A stretch of 64,000 nucleotides of DNA. It comes from Ailanthus altissimus. Its lineage: Eukaryota; Streptophyta; Magnoliopsida; Sapindales; Simaroubaceae. This document shows, piece by piece, positions 60,063 to 64,000 of this stretch. The stretch's first letter is position 1. Each line of letters opens with the position of its first letter. Below the pieces are notes generated by a model that worked only from the letters and a program-made list of their open reading frames with translations, was not told the DNA's origin and did not search any database. The stretch spans positions 9,253,001 to 9,317,000 of the forward strand of contig OX327697.1 of assembly GCA_946807835.1 (NCBI GenBank). Direction: 5' to 3'. A program made the translations under genes and the position numbers.

Positions 60063-60226
60063 CTAACACCTATAACCTTTATGTTTAATCATGTATCCCA
60101 AGAAGCACCATAACTGAGTACATGGCTTGAGTTTGGTGTGCTCATATTTTTGAAATAAAACAAAGTAGACACTACTAAATACTTTGAGGACACTATAATT
60201 ATGTGGGGTTCCATAAAGACACTTAT
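60063..60226 (-). pseudogene. Copia C integrase, C-terminal part
   Basis: Minus strand: CLYGTPHNYSVLKVFSSVYF, VLFQKYEHTKLKPCTQLWCF and LGYMIKHKGYRC (60063-60226), the end of the Copia integrase core where the substrate-side YGxxPxYxxLxxFG motif normally lies. It is contiguous, after removing the solo LTR and one 5-bp duplication, with 62955-63120. Confidence 0.85.
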
Positions 60227-62954
60227 TGTCACGCCCCAGACCCAAAAGATCCGACACACGACATCATTTACCTTCATTCAAAAATGTGCACTCATAAATA
60301 GTATTCAACACTAAAAATCAACTCATAATCTAACATATACACATAATCTTCTATTGAACATATATAAACATTCATTTCAATTTCTTTCATAATTATATCA
60401 ATTGACTTATGACTGGGACAATTATTAAATTGGAGATACGCAGAGTTTTCTCAGAGATTAACACTCTACTACGTCACTAGTAGCAACTTTGTTACCGGAA
60501 GCCCAGAATATATTTATTGGAAATTCTTACTTAAAATCATTCAATAACCACACTTTATGAAAATTAAACCAAATCCAATCCACACACCATAAAATAATAC
60601 ATAAGTATTTATTCAATAGGGACAAATCAAATATCATATCCCACGTGTCCCTAGATGAAACACTCAGCAATCTAGCAACTTAGAGAACCCAAGAAACAGC
60701 AGAAGCCTTGCCAAATCCGCTAAGCACACATGTACCTTATTTACCTGAAATCACCATAAACTATAATGAGTATAAAACTCAGTAAGCATACTAGTTTTTC
60801 ATATATCAAATACAAATACATATATGTACACAATGCATATGTATGATATGCTGTGATCAATCAAAATCATAATCTTATCAAATCACATGTCATGTAAGCG
60901 CTTACACATTCTTTCAAAATATATAATAAGAATACCATCACTCAACTACTACTTAGTAGGACTTACATATCACATATCACATAATGAGCCAAATGTCACT
61001 CGTAGGTGACATACCGTAGGAGAGGAATAGTACAAGTGAGGTTTTAAATTACACATGCACCAATACGCCACCACACGAATGTGATGACTCACTTTTCCTT
61101 TAGGTACCAATAGGATCCTGCCTACATACTGAACACATAACATATACCAATCCCGAAGGAAAGGCCACACATAAAGGCTCCACAAATCACATAAAATGCC
61201 TACTAAGTTAACAGTGAGTTCAAGTACCCTCAAAACACAAAATATTTCTCATGGACATATTACACTTCAAAAGCTTTCTTTGTTAAACATATCTTATTTT
61301 GAAAGCTCACTTTCAAAAACACATATATGTCCATGCTCAATGTCAATGCACACATTCATAAACATATATTCACATTACATATCAAAATATACTTTGACAT
61401 AACATAAACATATTCTTAACCCCATTTATAAAATTATACAAAACAATTACTATGTTTATTGTGATTTCAGTAAAAAGTCTAGTATACTTACCTCTTAGCA
61501 CTTACAGCTACAAGGCTTAAATCTCTTTAACCTATCAATGGAGATTAATCTTTTCATAAGCCTCACAATTCATACACAATACTTTAAATAGCTTACAAAA
61601 TTATACACAATGCTTGTATCACATCAAATTGGTCTAAATACTTGGTTTCCGAAGACCTGTCATTCTGACCACTTACACTTAACAAAAATTTCTAATACAT
61701 CAAATGATGTCCAATTACTCCAAAATTAGAATATATCATTCGTAACTCATATATTATTCTTATATATGAATATTATATCAAATCTCCCACACAATCTATT
61801 CTATACACACCATCGAATCCAAACTACTAACCTGACAGGATAAAGATACTTAATAAACAGTATTCAAACTCCTAATTTTATAAAATCATATACTGATTTA
61901 AAAATTATAAAACTACCACAGAAATACTCTTGACACATATCTCAATCCATGATAAATAGTTCACTTCAAAATAACTGCCAAAAGAATTTTAAAACTATTT
62001 TATTCTATAGCTTTAAAAATCTGTTAATCAAATACTGCAATGAGCTGATACACTTTAGAAAATCATAACACTTCAACCACATTGATCTAAATTTTCAATT
62101 CCAAGTATATCATATTAGACATATAAACTTACCATATTCCACAAAGTCGTAGTTTTTGAAGATCATTTAGCAGGACAAAAATTGTTTGCCACTGTATCAT
62201 ACTGTTTACACAGGAAATTTCCGGAATTTCAGGGTCATTTTAGTAAATTCACAACAAATTCAATTTTTGGAATTTAGAATTGATTCAAAGTCTCATATGA
62301 TCCTAAACATGTCTAATTTCATATAATCAAAATTTAAAACCAGAATCGAATCACAAAAAGTTATAAAATTACTGGATCAAAAGACTATCAAGCAGAAATT
62401 CCACAATTCATTATGATTTATCAAGCTATCTCATAGATCATCATCAATTCTCACAAGATATTACGAAATACACATCAAATCCTCAATTATACATATTTTA
62501 AAAAATCAAAACTTAAAGAAATTAATTTAATTAATACCAATAAATTGAGAAATAGGTGTGATATACCTCTTAAAATCCAAAATTTTAATTTCTTCTTCTT
62601 TTTCTTCTTCTTCTTCTCTTTCTCTCCTCTCTATTTCTTTCTTCTCTCTCTCTAAAGGGATAGCTCAACCCAAAAATGAGCAAATTAGGGTTTCAAAAGT
62701 GTAATTTTATACTAAGAGGTAAATATTTTGTATTTACGAATTTACCCTTAAAACTTTTAAAGTATTACAATTTGGTCCCTAAAATAAATATAAAGTCTTA
62801 CAAATAAACTCAATACTAATAGTATGTCCTTAACTTATAAAAACACTACTAATAACAATATAAAAATCAAGGATCACCCATATACAAATAAAATATATAT
62901 ATATATATATATATAAATACATATTCTTACCAGTTGTAGATACTGGTTATTACA
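60227..62954 (-). mobile_element. Solo LTR, chromovirus-like family (copy 2), inserted in Copia C integrase
   Basis: 2,728 bp, tgtcacgcc...attaca, nearly collinear with 25964-28672. Flanks cttat (60222-60226) and cttgt (62955-62959) form a duplication with one mismatch. Removing the LTR and one flank copy makes the Copia integrase reading continuous on the minus strand. Confidence 0.85.
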
Positions 62955-64000
62955 CTTGTAAGGTGACTTGTTCTCTATGACAAGAGAGAGAACACAATTA
63001 ATGGTAAAGAAAATGGTTAAGGGGGCTTTTCCTGAAAATGTTCACGGCAAAAGGAAGAGATAAGGAGAGCATGAATGGTGTCTAAAATATATTTGTGTTT
63101 ACACTCTGTTATCCTATTTTGCTAAGATATACTAGAACAAGACCTTTGATAAATAATACTATGCTCTTGTAGAAGATTTAGAAAGTTAGAATCTTTGTAT
63201 TCTATGACATTAGAAATACAAAAAATCTTAGTTAAAAACGAGAACTGTGTTTTAACTATCTGAGTAAAATTAAGGTAAATTTTAGTAAGCTCTTGTCGTT
63301 GTTTCATAAGAAAGAATCATGTATATTAGGAATAGTCATAAATAAAAATAACAAATATTTAGATCCTCCCATAATGACATTGGGAGAAGGACCCCGTATA
63401 TTAGAATATATAAAATCAAATAGAGCATGAGACTCTGCAGTATTATCATTAAAAGGTAAAGTTAGTTGTTTGGCTAAAAAACATATCAAATAATCATCTT
63501 TATTATAAAAAAAAATAACACTTAAATGACCACTAGATACTAGAGATCATATGTAATTGACTGATGTATGACCTAAATGAGAGTGCCAAAGATGTAACAA
63601 GGATACTAGAGAGGTAGATACTACAAACCAAAGGCATAAAGAGGACAAAACTAGATAGACGAGCTCATATAGACATCTAACTTACGACCTGTCCTAAATG
63701 TTTGACCTATCTTCGAATCCTACACGTAACAAGCAGAAGTAGTAAACAAGACATTTAGACTAAGTTTCCATAGTTGACTGACAGATAAAAGATTTAATGT
63801 GAGGTTAGGAAAAAAAAAGTTAGATACGAAGATATTAAAGCAAGATAACTATTGATAGTTTGAATAGAGGGTAGATAAGAAGCAGATATTTAGAAGAGAA
63901 AACCGTAAGATCAGAAGTAATATGATTGCAACATGCAGAATCAGAATATTAAGAAGAATTACTTAAATACTATAAGAAACAGAAATTAAAGGTTTACTAG
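62955..64000 (-). pseudogene. Copia C pre-integrase and integrase core, N-terminal part
   Basis: Minus strand. 63304-63489 reads LAKQLTLPFNDNTAESHALF and DFIYSNIRGPSPNVIMGGSK (the D of HxDIWGP is replaced by N), then 63122-63307 reads MKQRQELTKIYLNFTQIVK and VIEYKDSNFLNLLQEHSIIY, where the DNAxE region is damaged. A QNRITECKHKYILDT block (about 63060-63115) holds the place of the NGxAERKHR motif with the catalytic Glu. Upstream, in shifted frames, LNLLSVSQLWKLSLNVLF and a LWHSHLGHT-like block (63570-63770) mark the protease-side and pre-integrase region. Confidence 0.8.

Larger units (their letters stand above)
57700..64000 (-). mobile_element. Copia C: Ty1/Copia element running off the right edge
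   Basis: Minus strand, in element order: pre-integrase and integrase (63990-62955), then across the solo LTR 60226-60063, RT (59640-59177), RNase H (about 58560-58160), polypurine tract and LTR. Gag, PBS and 5' LTR lie beyond 64000. Distinct from the A/B families by its RT and integrase sequence. Stops and frameshifts throughout. Confidence 0.85.

Overview
The window is a retrotransposon-dominated, AT-rich stretch of a flowering-plant (eudicot) nuclear genome. The evidence is plant-type Ty1/Copia, Ty3/Gypsy Athila, Tat-like and chromovirus-like sequences, L1-type LINEs ending in an RNase H domain, primer-binding sites for plant initiator-Met tRNA, and one host gene with short introns. The gene resembles rosid root-hair bHLH regulators, but the sequence alone does not fix the species. 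No rRNA, tRNA or CRISPR feature was seen.

Layout. 1-9720: an old L1 LINE, 5'-cut by the window edge or by a Copia copy (A1), split by a second Copia (B, 3595-6718) and by an AT-rich foldback (about 8403-8680). A1's own 5' LTR is broken by an Athila-like LTR end (1-348). 9720-18450: the only recognisable host gene, an RHD6/RSL1-class bHLH transcription-factor gene on the + strand. Its first exon carries a LINE fragment (about 10705-11511, minus strand) and a 423-bp TRIM element (11544-11966, target duplication ctttc). Its first intron carries a 5.5-kb Copia (A2, 12187-17710, target duplication gcaca). Exons 2-5 with the whole bHLH domain are intact.

20261-33037: LTR fragments and solo LTRs of three families, plus a Tat-lineage integrase remnant (minus strand) followed by a 110-bp tandem array where its 3' UTR would lie. 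33038-42900: a decayed Athila element (5' LTR, tRNA-Asp-like PBS, gag, protease, RT, RNase H, integrase, and a downstream open region of unknown function). A 97-bp micro-inversion sits in its RNase H and a solo LTR (40036-41469, duplication atacg) in its integrase. 44204-44700: two exon-like blocks of an unidentified protein on the minus strand. 45758-46375: a LINE tail. 48254-49072: three adjacent tandem arrays with periods of 56, 39 and 25 bp. 49646-51737: a solo LTR. 51738-57700: mostly featureless AT-rich DNA. 57700-64000: a Copia element (C) on the minus strand, running off the window and interrupted by a 2.7-kb chromovirus-like solo LTR (60227-62954).

None of the elements looks autonomous: all have stops, frameshifts, deletions or insertions. 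Insertions were ordered by target-site duplications and by whether removing the insert makes the interrupted reading frame continuous. The most interesting object is the bHLH gene. Its 5' part is broken, but the sense-oriented 3' LTR of Copia A2 lies just upstream of an in-frame ATG (17805) that opens exons 2-5, so an LTR-driven short bHLH protein is possible.
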